From NCBI GenBank assembly GCA_964514485.1, contig CAZEWG010000001.1:173689-237688 (forward strand): a stretch of DNA of 64,000 nucleotides, given 5' to 3'. Below the pieces are notes generated by a model. That model was given only the letters and a program-made list of their open reading frames with translations. It searched no databases and was not told where the DNA came from. The stretch comes from JAEZAA01 sp964514485 (lineage in GTDB: Bacteria; Pseudomonadota; Gammaproteobacteria; Pseudomonadales; Oleiphilaceae). A program made the position numbers and the translations under genes. Within the stretch, counting starts at the first letter, position 1. Every line of letters begins with the position of its first letter. Positions 35,166 to 43,751 of the stretch are shown piece after piece.

Positions 35166-36920
35166 TAGCCAGAGTTCCAGCAGTCCCAGCTGCCAGAGTT
35201 TGGAGCCATTCAAGGGGGTCAGGTGGTGCTCCGGCGCAGTGAGCAGCCGGTCCACATAACGGGGGTTGAATAAGCCCCGCTGGCGGGCAGTCTCCGAGGT
35301 CAGCGCTTGCTGCACCCAAGCCAGGAACTCCCCCCGCAGGTACTTGAGAGCCGGCACCGGAAAGTAGCCCTTGGGTCGGTCGATCACTTCCGCGGGAATC
35401 ACCTCCCGGGCGATTTCCTTGAGGAGGTACTTGCCGCCGCCATCCACCTTGTACTTTGCCGGAACCTGCTCCACCAGTTGCACCAGTTCGTGATCCAAAA
35501 ACGGCACCCGCGCTTCCAGGCCCCAGGCCATGGTCATGTTGTCCACCCGCTTCACCGGATCATCCACCAGCATGACATGGGAATCGATGGCCAGGGCCTT
35601 GTCGACGGCGGGGATGGCTCCCAGCTTGGCAAAATAGTCCCGCACAAAGTCACCGGCATAATCCGACCGGACAAATCGCTCCGTCACCGTTTCCCGAAAC
35701 TCCTCGGGGGTGCGATCAAAGAAACGTTTGCGGTAATCGGTGAGCGGATCGGTCGAGCCCAGCAATGGGGGATACCAGTGATAGCCGCCGAACACCTCAT
35801 CGGCTCCCTGCCCGCTTTGCACCACTTTGCAGGTTTTGGAAACCTCCCGCGACAGCAAATAAAAGGCCACGCAATCATGGCTGACCATCGGCTCGGCCAT
35901 GGCCTGGATCGCCTGGGGGACCGCCTCTCGCAACTCGTCGGAACCAATGGAAATCCGGTGATGCTCGGTGCCGAAGTGACGGGCGATCAAATCGGAGTAA
36001 ATAAACTCATCCCCTTTCTCCTCACCCACCGATTCAAACCCCACCGAGTAGGTTTTCAGCCGGTCGGCACCCTGCTGCTTCATCAGCCCCACCAGCAAAC
36101 TGGAATCAACCCCGCCCGACAGCAGCACGCCTACATCCACCGCCGCCACCATCCGCCGTTTCACGGCGGCCTCCAGGGAGGTCCGTACCCGGGCCTTCCA
36201 GTCATCGAAGCTGTAGCGCTGTTGTTCCTCGGTCCGGGAAAAGCTGGGGGCCCAGTAACTCTCCACCTGCATCTGGCCATCCGGTTGCAGACGGGCATAG
36301 CTGCCCTGGGGCAGCTTACGGATGCCCTGCACGATGGTATGGGGGGCGGGCACCACGGCATGCCAGTTGAGGTAATAGTTGAGGGCCTGGGGGTCGATGG
36401 AGGTGTCGAAGTCCCGCTCTACCAGCAGGGCGGGCAAACTGGACGCAAAACGCAGGCGCTGTGCATTGAGGGTGTAATACAGGGGTTTGATGCCAAAGCG
36501 GTCGCGGGCCATAAATACCTGACCGGAGTCCCGCTCCCAGATGACCAGGGCAAACATCCCCTTCAGGCGGGGCAACAACTCCGCTCCCCAGGCGTGATAG
36601 CCTTTCAGCACCACCTCGGTATCGCCGTCGGAACGGAACGGGTAGCCCTCGGCTTCCAACTCATCCCGCAGCTCCCGGTAATTGTAGATCGCGCCATTGA
36701 ACACGATCGACAGCCCCAGCTCCTCGTTCTCCATCGGCTGATGGGACAACTCCGACAGATCCATGATCTTCAGCCGCCGGTGCCCCAGCCCGACCCGGCC
36801 ATGCAGGGCCAGTCCTTCTGAATCCGGGCCCCGCTTCCGCAGGACCTGATTCATGCCCCGGAGTCTATCCGCCGCCACTGGCTGTCCATCGAAACGGATC
36901 TCTCCACAGATGCCGCACAT
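35148..36920 (-). CDS. asnO: N-acetylglutaminylglutamine amidotransferase (AsnB-like)
   Basis: Final step of NAGGN synthesis: amidation of N-acetylglutaminylglutamine with glutamine as nitrogen donor. The 590-aa enzyme has the N-terminal nucleophile Cys2 (MCGICGEIRFDG), the glutaminase loop FNGAIYNYRELR and GDTEVVLKGYHAWG. The synthetase domain has the PP-loop LLSGGVDSSLLVGLM and the sequence GQGADEVFGGYHWYP. AAGGA lies before the ATG. It is the first gene of a tight four-gene cluster (asnO, ngg, M42, M42). NAGGN is an osmoprotectant, so induction by high salt is expected, but no specific site was identified. Confidence 0.92.
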   Translation of the reverse strand: MCGICGEIRFDGQPVAADRLRGMNQVLRKRGPDSEGLALHGRVGLGHRRLKIMDLSELSHQPMENEELGLSIVFNGAIYNYRELRDELEAEGYPFRSDGDTEVVLKGYHAWGAELLPRLKGMFALVIWERDSGQVFMARDRFGIKPLYYTLNAQRLRFASSLPALLVERDFDTSIDPQALNYYLNWHAVVPAPHTIVQGIRKLPQGSYARLQPDGQMQVESYWAPSFSRTEEQQRYSFDDWKARVRTSLEAAVKRRMVAAVDVGVLLSGGVDSSLLVGLMKQQGADRLKTYSVGFESVGEEKGDEFIYSDLIARHFGTEHHRISIGSDELREAVPQAIQAMAEPMVSHDCVAFYLLSREVSKTCKVVQSGQGADEVFGGYHWYPPLLGSTDPLTDYRKRFFDRTPEEFRETVTERFVRSDYAGDFVRDYFAKLGAIPAVDKALAIDSHVMLVDDPVKRVDNMTMAWGLEARVPFLDHELVQLVEQVPAKYKVDGGGKYLLKEIAREVIPAEVIDRPKGYFPVPALKYLRGEFLAWVQQALTSETARQRGLFNPRYVDRLLTAPEHHLTPLNGSKLWQLGLLELWLQAHQL

Positions 36921-37130
36921 AACCCGTCCTTTGCTTAGTCTTCAAAGCAATTATTCTAGGGTTGGCGGTTGCTAGACCCAACGGGCCACCACGATGGAGC
37001 GCCCGTTGTTTTCTGTCGACAAATCATCAGTTCTGAAAGGCCTCCCTTGTGGCTGGCGTGGTTGGTAGCTAGCATCTACATTCACCAGAATAGGAAGGAA
37101 TCTTTCACCGCCAAGCCAGGGAGAATGCGA

Positions 37131-39917
37131 ATGGCGCGAGCTTCTTCACGATGGTCGGGCAAACAGAAGAGGCACCGTGAACATTCTCTAAGCAGGAAAG
37201 TTGCCGGCTACACGGTGCTGGTAACCGTCCTGGTTGCGGTCCTCGTTACCGCCATCCAGTCTTATCTGCACTATCAGCAGGACATCCAGGACTTACAAAC
37301 CAAGCGGGTCAACGTGATTACCTCCAGTTTCCTGGAAACGATCCGGATCAATGCCTGGGAGTATGATCTGGATGAGCTACGACTCCAGCTTCAGGGACTA
37401 TTGCAGGTGCCGGATATCGTCTATGCCGAGGTGAGCTTCACCGCAGGCGAGAGCCTGTTCCTCGGCGACCCGCCTGGTGACAGCTCACTCAGCTTCCATT
37501 TTCCCCTCAAGTGGACGGATGAAGGCGAAAGCTTCACCTTCGGCGAACTCCGGGTCGCTTCCAGTTTGGCGATCACCCGCGCCAACCTGATGGATGAACT
37601 ACAGCAGTCCATCATCTCCACGGTTTCCATTGTGGCGGCCCTTGCCATCTGTATTCTGCTGGTGGTGCAACGCCTGATTGCCAGCCCCCTGAATGCCATC
37701 GCGGACTACGCCCGCCGCCTCACCCTGGACCGCCTACACGTGCCCCTGCAACTGAACCGTAAAACCAGCGCCAACAAGGACGAGCTGGACTATGTGGTCG
37801 CGGCCTTTAATAAGATGCGCCTGACCCTGATTGAAGACCTGGAGCAGATGTCTCAGCTCAGCGCGGAAGTGCAGCGCAAACGCCAGGAGCTTCAAAGCAT
37901 CATCGACAACTCGCCAGCCGCAATTACCCTGACAGGTCTGGATGGCAGGCTCATCCTGGTGAGTAAAGCTTACGCACGCATCTTCAATACCTCAGCCGAA
38001 GCCCTGATTGGTCGACGGGAAGAGGAGCTTTACCAAGGCAGCCCCCCCATCGAGGAGACAGACCGCTGGGTACACCAGAGCAAACAGCCCGTCGAATTTG
38101 AAGAGCGGGTGCCCCTGCCAGATGGCATCCATACTTACCTGACCATCAAGTTTCCGCTGTTTGACCAGCACCATCAGCTGTGGGCCATTGGTGCAATTTC
38201 CACCGACATCACCACCCGTAAGAAGTCCGAACAGGACCTGGCCGAAAGCCAGGCCCGGCTGCTGGCCTTGGTGGAATCCCTGGATGATGCCGTGCTGGAG
38301 GTGGACCGCAACGGGATTTGCGTTCAGTCCTGGAATAACAAATGGCCGCTGGATATCAACCCGGTCGGCCGAAACCTGACGGAGATCAGCAGCCAGCACA
38401 CCAGCGCGGAACTACTCAGCCTGGTCAGGCAGGTGCTCGCCAGCGGCGAGTCCAGAACCCTGGAGTTTATCTACTCCAGTCCGGAGCGGCGCTGGTTGTC
38501 GGCCCGCATTTCAGCCATCGAGACCCCGGGCCAGCCTTCCCAAACCGTCTGTATCCTGTGCCGGGATATCACCGAGCAGAAAATCGCGGAAGAGCGGCTG
38601 CAGCGAATGGCCCATTATGATGTGCTGACGGGCCTGCCAAACCGCTCCTTTCTCCATGAACATCTGCAGATGCTAATCGCCAACGCGAGTCGCCATGGCA
38701 GCCAGCTGGCGGTGCTCTTTATCGACCTGGACCGCCTGAAGATGGTCAACGACTCCCTCGGTCATGGCGTCGGCGACCTCTTGATCAAGGCGGCTGCCGA
38801 GCGTATCCGCGACTGCCTGCGGGATGCCGATACCGTGGTGCGTCAGGGGGGAGATGAATTTATCGTGGCCCTGCCCGATATCCCCCGCGACGAGCTCGCC
38901 GTTCATGTGGCGGAGAAAATCCTGCACTCACTCACCCACCCGTTTAAACTGGGCAATCATGAGGTGGTGGTTACGGCCAGCATTGGCATCAGCTATTTTC
39001 CCAAGGATGGACGCAATGCGGATATCCTGATCAAGAATGCCGATGCCGCCATGTACGCCGCCAAGGCCAGCGGGCGGAATAATTATCAGATCTATGCCCA
39101 GGACATGAGTAACAAGGATGTCAGCCGCCGCCTGTCCCTCCAGCATGGCTTGCGCCGCGCCCTGGACCGCGATGAGCTGTGCCTCCACTACCAGCCCCAG
39201 GTGGATGTTAAAACCGGCGCCATTATCGGCGCTGAAGCCCTGATCCGCTGGCGACACCCCCGGCTGGGCCTGGTTTCACCCGGCATCTTTATTCCCTTGG
39301 CGGAAGACACCGGGTTAATCCATCCCATTGGCAGCTGGGCACTTCAAGAAGCCTGCCAGCAGTATCAACAGTGGCAAAAGGAGGGGCTGCCGCCGTTTCT
39401 GCTGGCGATTAACCTGTCGTCCTTGCAGTTCCGCCAGAAAAATATCATCCGGCTCATCACCGACACCCTCAGTGAGCTCGACATGCCGCCAGAAAACCTG
39501 GAGCTGGAACTGACCGAAAGCACGGTGATGGCCTACACCGAAGACTCCATCAATACCCTGCAGACGCTCAAGGCGATGGGGCTGAAACTGGCGATCGACG
39601 ACTTTGGCACCGGCTACTCCAGCCTCAGTTACCTGAAGCGTTTTCCGGTGGATAAGCTCAAGATCGACCAGTCTTTTATTCGTGATATTGATCATGACCC
39701 GGAAGATGCCGCCATTGCCGCGGCAGTGATCGCCCTGGCCAAGACCCTGGGCATGGAAGTCATCGCCGAGGGAGTCCAGAGTCGGGCAGCCTTCCAGTTC
39801 CTGAAAGATCATCAGTGCGACCAGATCCAGGGCTATTTATTCAGCCACCCACTGCCGGCCAAAGAATTTGCCACATTACTGGCCAGTGAAAAACGGCTGG
39901 AGCTGGAACTGGCCTAG
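37131..39917 (+). CDS. Membrane sensor with HAMP-PAS-PAS-GGDEF-EAL, both catalytic motifs intact
   Basis: Bifunctional c-di-GMP protein, 928 aa from the ATG at 37131 (GGGAG seven bases before). A membrane segment at about residues 25-45 is followed by a periplasmic sensor of about 105 residues and a second segment near 155-178. Then come HAMP (ASPLNAIADYARRL), two PAS domains, GGDEF (VRQGGDEFIVALPD) and EAL (EALIRWRHPRLG, NLSSLQFRQ, ELTESTVM, DDFGTGYSSL, IKIDQSFIRD, AEGVQS... with VIAEGV). Both cyclase and phosphodiesterase residues are present. Starts further upstream (36969, 37125) are possible. It contrasts with the protein at 13506, whose GGDEF is degenerate. Confidence 0.9.
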   Translation: MARASSRWSGKQKRHREHSLSRKVAGYTVLVTVLVAVLVTAIQSYLHYQQDIQDLQTKRVNVITSSFLETIRINAWEYDLDELRLQLQGLLQVPDIVYAEVSFTAGESLFLGDPPGDSSLSFHFPLKWTDEGESFTFGELRVASSLAITRANLMDELQQSIISTVSIVAALAICILLVVQRLIASPLNAIADYARRLTLDRLHVPLQLNRKTSANKDELDYVVAAFNKMRLTLIEDLEQMSQLSAEVQRKRQELQSIIDNSPAAITLTGLDGRLILVSKAYARIFNTSAEALIGRREEELYQGSPPIEETDRWVHQSKQPVEFEERVPLPDGIHTYLTIKFPLFDQHHQLWAIGAISTDITTRKKSEQDLAESQARLLALVESLDDAVLEVDRNGICVQSWNNKWPLDINPVGRNLTEISSQHTSAELLSLVRQVLASGESRTLEFIYSSPERRWLSARISAIETPGQPSQTVCILCRDITEQKIAEERLQRMAHYDVLTGLPNRSFLHEHLQMLIANASRHGSQLAVLFIDLDRLKMVNDSLGHGVGDLLIKAAAERIRDCLRDADTVVRQGGDEFIVALPDIPRDELAVHVAEKILHSLTHPFKLGNHEVVVTASIGISYFPKDGRNADILIKNADAAMYAAKASGRNNYQIYAQDMSNKDVSRRLSLQHGLRRALDRDELCLHYQPQVDVKTGAIIGAEALIRWRHPRLGLVSPGIFIPLAEDTGLIHPIGSWALQEACQQYQQWQKEGLPPFLLAINLSSLQFRQKNIIRLITDTLSELDMPPENLELELTESTVMAYTEDSINTLQTLKAMGLKLAIDDFGTGYSSLSYLKRFPVDKLKIDQSFIRDIDHDPEDAAIAAAVIALAKTLGMEVIAEGVQSRAAFQFLKDHQCDQIQGYLFSHPLPAKEFATLLASEKRLELELA

Positions 39918-39975
39918 ATACTCTCTCAACGAGCTTACGACTCCTGGCCAGCTTATGGCTCCTGGCCCGGGCCGG

Positions 39976-40593
39976 TTAATCCAGAATCACCAGATGGTTG
40001 GGCAGCTCGTTGCGCTCATGGGTGGCGGGCACTTTCTCCCGCAACAGTACCCCGCAAGCCTCGATGCACTCGATAAAGCCTTGCAGGGTCTGCTTTTGGC
40101 GCACCCGTTCGGTAAACCGGCGGACAATGTCTTCCCATTGGCCATCATCACAATGTTTGGCAATACCCCGGTCAACGATGATCTCCACATAGCGCTCGGC
40201 TTCCGCAACAAAAATCAGCATGCCGGTTTCGCCCTGGGTATGGTGCAGGTTCTGCTCCAAAAACTGGGCTTTTGCCAGGTTGGAGGCCCGCCAGTAACGC
40301 ACTGAACGGGGCACCAGCCGTGAGGTGATGGCCGGAACCCGAAACAGCAGCCCCAACCCCACAAAAGTGCCCCACTGCACCAACAGGATCTCAGAAGTGT
40401 TCCACCAGCCCGCCAGATAGTTGAGCAGCCCCGGAACCAGCAGCGCGATCAACGCCGCCCAGAGGACCGAGATATACAAATAATCATCAGCCCGGGGGGC
40501 CAGCACAGTCACCAGCTCGGCGTCCGTCTCCCGCTCGACCCGGGCAATTGCATCCGCCACCTGTTGTTTTTCAGTTTCCCTCAACAGCGCCAC
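39976..40593 (-). CDS. TPM-domain membrane protein
   Basis: 205-aa protein with an N-terminal TPM-type segment (ARVERETDAELVTVLAPRAD), two membrane helices (about residues 40-90) and a further TPM portion (GMLIFVAEAERYVEIIVDRG, then IVRRFTERVRQKQ). It starts at GTG, immediately after the stop of the preceding ygcG-like gene, with GGAGG seven bases upstream inside that gene, so the two are translationally linked. TPM proteins are found with LemA in many bacteria; their role in the envelope is not settled. Confidence 0.85.
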   Translation of the reverse strand: MALLRETEKQQVADAIARVERETDAELVTVLAPRADDYLYISVLWAALIALLVPGLLNYLAGWWNTSEILLVQWGTFVGLGLLFRVPAITSRLVPRSVRYWRASNLAKAQFLEQNLHHTQGETGMLIFVAEAERYVEIIVDRGIAKHCDDGQWEDIVRRFTERVRQKQTLQGFIECIEACGVLLREKVPATHERNELPNHLVILD

Positions 40594-41325
40594 TTACCAT
40601 CCTCCTGAAGCTCCGCCGCCGCCAAAACCACCGCCGCCGCCACCAAATCCGCCCCCGCCGCCGAAGCCGCCACGGCCAAAGCCACCCAGTCCACCCACGT
40701 AGATGCCACGCCGATAACGCCCAACGCGCCGGCCGCGCCCCCCACTGACGAACATCAGGATGACGAAAAACAGAAAGGTCACCAGAAACGGCACCGCAAC
40801 CCGCTCAGACTCATCCCGCTGGTTCGCCGCCGTGGTCAAACTACCGGGTTCGGCCTGCAACACGGTCAGGATCGCGCCAACGCCGGCGATAATGCCCTGC
40901 TCCATCTGGCCCTGCTGAAACATCGGCGCCATCACCCGGTTGATAATCAGGGATGAAGCCGCATCCGTCAGCTCCCCTTCCAGGCCATAGCCCACCTCAA
41001 TGCGCATCTTCCGCTCTTGCGGGGCAACAATCAGCAACACGCCATTGTCTTTACCTTGCTGGCCAATCCCCCAGTGCCGTCCGAGCTGGTAGCCGTAGTC
41101 GGCGATCTCATAGCCCTGCAGGCTGGGGAGCGTCACCACCACGACCTGATTGGTGGTCGCCTGCTCATGCTCCGCCAGCACCCGTGTCAGATTGGCTTCG
41201 GTCTGGGGGCTTAGGAGATTGGCCAGATCCACCACCCGCCCGGTCAGGGGCGGGAATTCAGGAGCGGCCTGGGCCCAGCCCGCCCCGAGGATCAGCAGTA
41301 CCAAGATGAAGCGTTTGACTCTCAT
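40594..41325 (-). CDS. YgcG-like TPM-domain protein with Gly-rich tail
   Basis: 243-aa exported membrane protein: signal peptide (MRVKRFILVLLILGAGWAQA), TPM domain (LTGRVVDLANLLSPQTEANL, TNQVVVVTLPSLQGYEIADY, GVLLIVAPQERKMRIEVGYG), a membrane helix near residues 175-192, and a tail made of Gly-Gly-Phe repeats. This is the usual YgcG architecture. It is the middle gene of lemA-ygcG-TPM, 56 bases after lemA. Confidence 0.9.
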   Translation of the reverse strand: MRVKRFILVLLILGAGWAQAAPEFPPLTGRVVDLANLLSPQTEANLTRVLAEHEQATTNQVVVVTLPSLQGYEIADYGYQLGRHWGIGQQGKDNGVLLIVAPQERKMRIEVGYGLEGELTDAASSLIINRVMAPMFQQGQMEQGIIAGVGAILTVLQAEPGSLTTAANQRDESERVAVPFLVTFLFFVILMFVSGGRGRRVGRYRRGIYVGGLGGFGRGGFGGGGGFGGGGGGFGGGGASGGW

Positions 41326-41381
41326 CCACAGCCTCCTTCGTCAGTCGGATCGCACTCGCTGGCTCATCCAGCGCCCTCGAC

Positions 41382-41969
41382 CTAAAACTGGACTCTGGGC
41401 GCCTGCTCGGCCTCGGGTGTGGTGGCGATGAAGCTCTCCCGCACCGGCAGATCGCTGTAAAGAATGCTGTGCCAGAGACGGCCGGGGAAGGTACGAATTT
41501 CGGTGTTGTAGCGCTCAATGGCGCTGATATAGTCACGCCGGGCCACTGCGATGCGGTTTTCCGTGCCCTCCAGCTGTGACTGCAGGGCCAGAAAGTTCTG
41601 GTTGGATTTGAGATCGGGATAGCGCTCAACCACCACCATCAGGCGACTCAAGGCGCCCGATAACTGCTCCTGGGCCTCGATAAACTGCTGGCGGCGCTCG
41701 GGGTTGTCGATCAGGTTTTCATTCACCTGAAAGGAGGTGGCCTTGGCTCGGGCCTCGACCACGTCGGTCAGGGTTTCCCGCTCCTGAACCGCATAGCCCT
41801 TGACCGTCTCCACCAGGTTGGGGATCAGGTCGGCACGACGCTGGTACTGGTTCTGAACCTGTCCCCAGGCCGATTTGACCTGCTCATCATAGGTCGGAAT
41901 ATTGTTGATGCCGCAGCCCGCCAACAGCAGGATCATCATCAACACACCAAAACGCACGCCTTGTCCCAT
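41382..41969 (-). CDS. lemA: LemA-family lipoprotein
   Basis: 195-aa predicted lipoprotein with the lipobox LAGC (about residues 16-19) followed by the LemA fold: VKSAWGQVQNQYQRRADLIP and NLVETVKGYA. Further motifs are EARAKA and RYPDLKSNQNFLALQSQLEG, then TENRIAVARRDYISAIERYN. I start it at ATG 41969, which has GAGGT seven bases before; the TTG two codons earlier is too close to that site. The ribosome site lies in one arm of a perfect 13-base inverted repeat (41973-42016), so translation is probably gated by RNA structure. First gene of lemA-ygcG-TPM; thiI ends 79 bases upstream on the same strand. Confidence 0.9.
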   Translation of the reverse strand: MGQGVRFGVLMMILLLAGCGINNIPTYDEQVKSAWGQVQNQYQRRADLIPNLVETVKGYAVQERETLTDVVEARAKATSFQVNENLIDNPERRQQFIEAQEQLSGALSRLMVVVERYPDLKSNQNFLALQSQLEGTENRIAVARRDYISAIERYNTEIRTFPGRLWHSILYSDLPVRESFIATTPEAEQAPRVQF

Positions 41970-41972
41970 GTT

Positions 41973-42016
41973 CAATACCTCGAATCGAAGATCGTCCCTA
42001 ATAATTCGAGGTATTG
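41973..42016 (-). promoter_or_regulatory. Hairpin masking the lemA ribosome binding site
   Basis: On the minus strand CAATACCTCGAAT (42016-42004) and ATTCGAGGTATTG (41985-41973) are perfect complements, 13 pairs, around an 18-base loop. The second arm contains the GAGGT ribosome site of lemA and ends three bases before its ATG. As RNA this would sequester the site. There is no T tract, so it is not an ordinary terminator. A DNA operator for a dimeric regulator (arm centres 31 bases apart) is the alternative. Confidence 0.55.
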
Positions 42017-42048
42017 TCGTGTAATTTCAAGGCCACTAAAAGATCAGG

Positions 42049-43527
42049 CTAAGCGTAGCAGTGCTGCACCATGTCCACGGGGCGGTACACCAACACATTC
42101 TCCCGCCCGGCCGCCTTCAGATGGCTGGCATGCAACTGGCTCATCACCCCTTTGTCGCAATAAAGCAGATAGCGCTTGGCCGGGTCCAGATCCTCCAGGG
42201 CGCTATTCAGTTCATAGAACGGGATCTTGAGCACTTCATTGTTGGTCAGGTGCAGGGGCTGACGCTCTTCCTCATCGGGGTGGCGGATATCGATGATCAC
42301 GTCCCGGGTCGAAGGGATCTGCACCGCCTCCACATCATCAATGGACACCACCGTGTTCATGATCTCGTCAATATTGATCCGTACCCGGTTGGCAACGGCC
42401 CGCTCCAGCACGCTGAAATCAAACTTGCCCTCTTCGTGCTCCACCCGGTCTTTGCGGGCGCGGGTCTTGGGATTGCGGGAAATCACGCCGCAGTATTCGG
42501 GCATGTTCTTGGCAAATTCCTCGGTGCCGATCTGGCGCGCGATCCGAATGATCTCGTGCTTGTCGGTGGTGATCAGCGGCCGCAGTACCAGCATGTCCGT
42601 CACCGAGTCGATCACATTCAGGTTCGCCAGCGTCTGGCTCGAAACCTGGGCGATGGCCTCCCCGGTCACCAGGGCACTGGCCTCCAATTCCTCGGCCACC
42701 TGCTCGGCGGCACGCAGCATCATCCGCTTCAGGATCACCCCCATATGGGAGTTGTCCACCGACCGGATGATCTCCGCCACCACTTCCTCAAAGGGCACCG
42801 TGATGAATTGGACCCGATGGGACAGGCCGTAACGCTCCCACAGGTAACAGGCCACCTGCTTGACGCCCACCTCATGGGCGGTGCCGCCCAGATTGAAAAA
42901 GCAGAAATGGGTGCGCAGGCCCCGGCGCATGGTCAGGAAACTGGCCACGCCGGAGTCAAAGCCTCCGGAAATCAGCGACAGCACCGTATCCTGGCTTCCC
43001 AGGGGATAGCCCCCCAGCCCCTCATAGCGCTGACTGATCAGATAGAGCTTCTGGTGACGGATCTCCAGACGGATCGTCACCTCCGGGTTGTGCAGGTCAA
43101 CCCCTTTGGCCTCGGTCTGTTGATTGAGACCGCCCCCGATATACCGCTCGGCCTCGGTCGACTTAAACGGATGAATGCCGGCCCGCTTCACCCGCACCAC
43201 AAAGGTTTTTCCCGCCAGGCTGGCCCCGTAGGCCTCTTTGGTCAGTTGGAAAATGTGGTCCAAATCCTTGAATTCATGCTCCTGAACCTCCAGGATATTG
43301 GAAATACCCGGGATGCGCTGCAGCGCTTCGGCCAGCTGCCGGATCAGAGCGGGGTCCGTTGTCTGAGGAGTAACCTCGATCTTATCCCACTCGCCAACCA
43401 CTACGACCCCTGCATCGATATGCCTCAGCACACGCCGGATATTCTGCCGCAGCTGCTTGGTCAGTTGCTTGCGCACCGGCTTGCTCTTGATGGTGATTTC
43501 AGGAAATAGTTTGACGATAAACTTCAT
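42049..43527 (-). CDS. thiI: tRNA 4-thiouridine synthetase ThiI with rhodanese domain
   Basis: Uses sulfur relayed from IscS to make 4-thiouridine at tRNA position 8, and supplies sulfur for the thiazole of thiamine. The 492-aa protein has a ferredoxin-like domain, THUMP (EHEFKDLDHIFQLTKEAYGA), the PP-loop LSLISGGFDSGVASFL and a C-terminal rhodanese domain with the active Cys in RYLLYCDKGVMSQLHA. The full length with rhodanese matches the gammaproteobacterial form. It may be read together with the downstream lemA operon. Confidence 0.95.
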   Translation of the reverse strand: MKFIVKLFPEITIKSKPVRKQLTKQLRQNIRRVLRHIDAGVVVVGEWDKIEVTPQTTDPALIRQLAEALQRIPGISNILEVQEHEFKDLDHIFQLTKEAYGASLAGKTFVVRVKRAGIHPFKSTEAERYIGGGLNQQTEAKGVDLHNPEVTIRLEIRHQKLYLISQRYEGLGGYPLGSQDTVLSLISGGFDSGVASFLTMRRGLRTHFCFFNLGGTAHEVGVKQVACYLWERYGLSHRVQFITVPFEEVVAEIIRSVDNSHMGVILKRMMLRAAEQVAEELEASALVTGEAIAQVSSQTLANLNVIDSVTDMLVLRPLITTDKHEIIRIARQIGTEEFAKNMPEYCGVISRNPKTRARKDRVEHEEGKFDFSVLERAVANRVRINIDEIMNTVVSIDDVEAVQIPSTRDVIIDIRHPDEEERQPLHLTNNEVLKIPFYELNSALEDLDPAKRYLLYCDKGVMSQLHASHLKAAGRENVLVYRPVDMVQHCYA

Positions 43528-43589
43528 GGACCCAGACCTGTAATGAAAGAGCTATATTTTAACGGTTTGGGACAAAGTTCGCATGTCCG

Positions 43590-43616
43590 TACCCGGCATT
43601 CTTTCATCGCCGGGTA
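43590..43616. repeat. Inverted repeat between thiI and ppnN
   Basis: TACCCGGC and GCCGGGTA, eight perfect pairs with an 11-base loop, in the 224-base divergent intergenic region. No T tract follows; it may be an operator. No promoter was identified with confidence. Confidence 0.35.
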
Positions 43617-43751
43617 TAACAGTGACCGGTTTCCGGCTTAGCTTTTCCGTAACCGTCGGATTCCACAAATAATAAAGAACGGGTTCTGCAGCCAATTCTT
43701 CGTAAACCACGGCCCAGTTCCCCCACTAGACCAACGAGTATTATTGTACTT

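Noticed and set aside
35307..36821. A 504-codon plus-strand open frame
   Set aside because: Antisense to asnO, whose motifs are complete.
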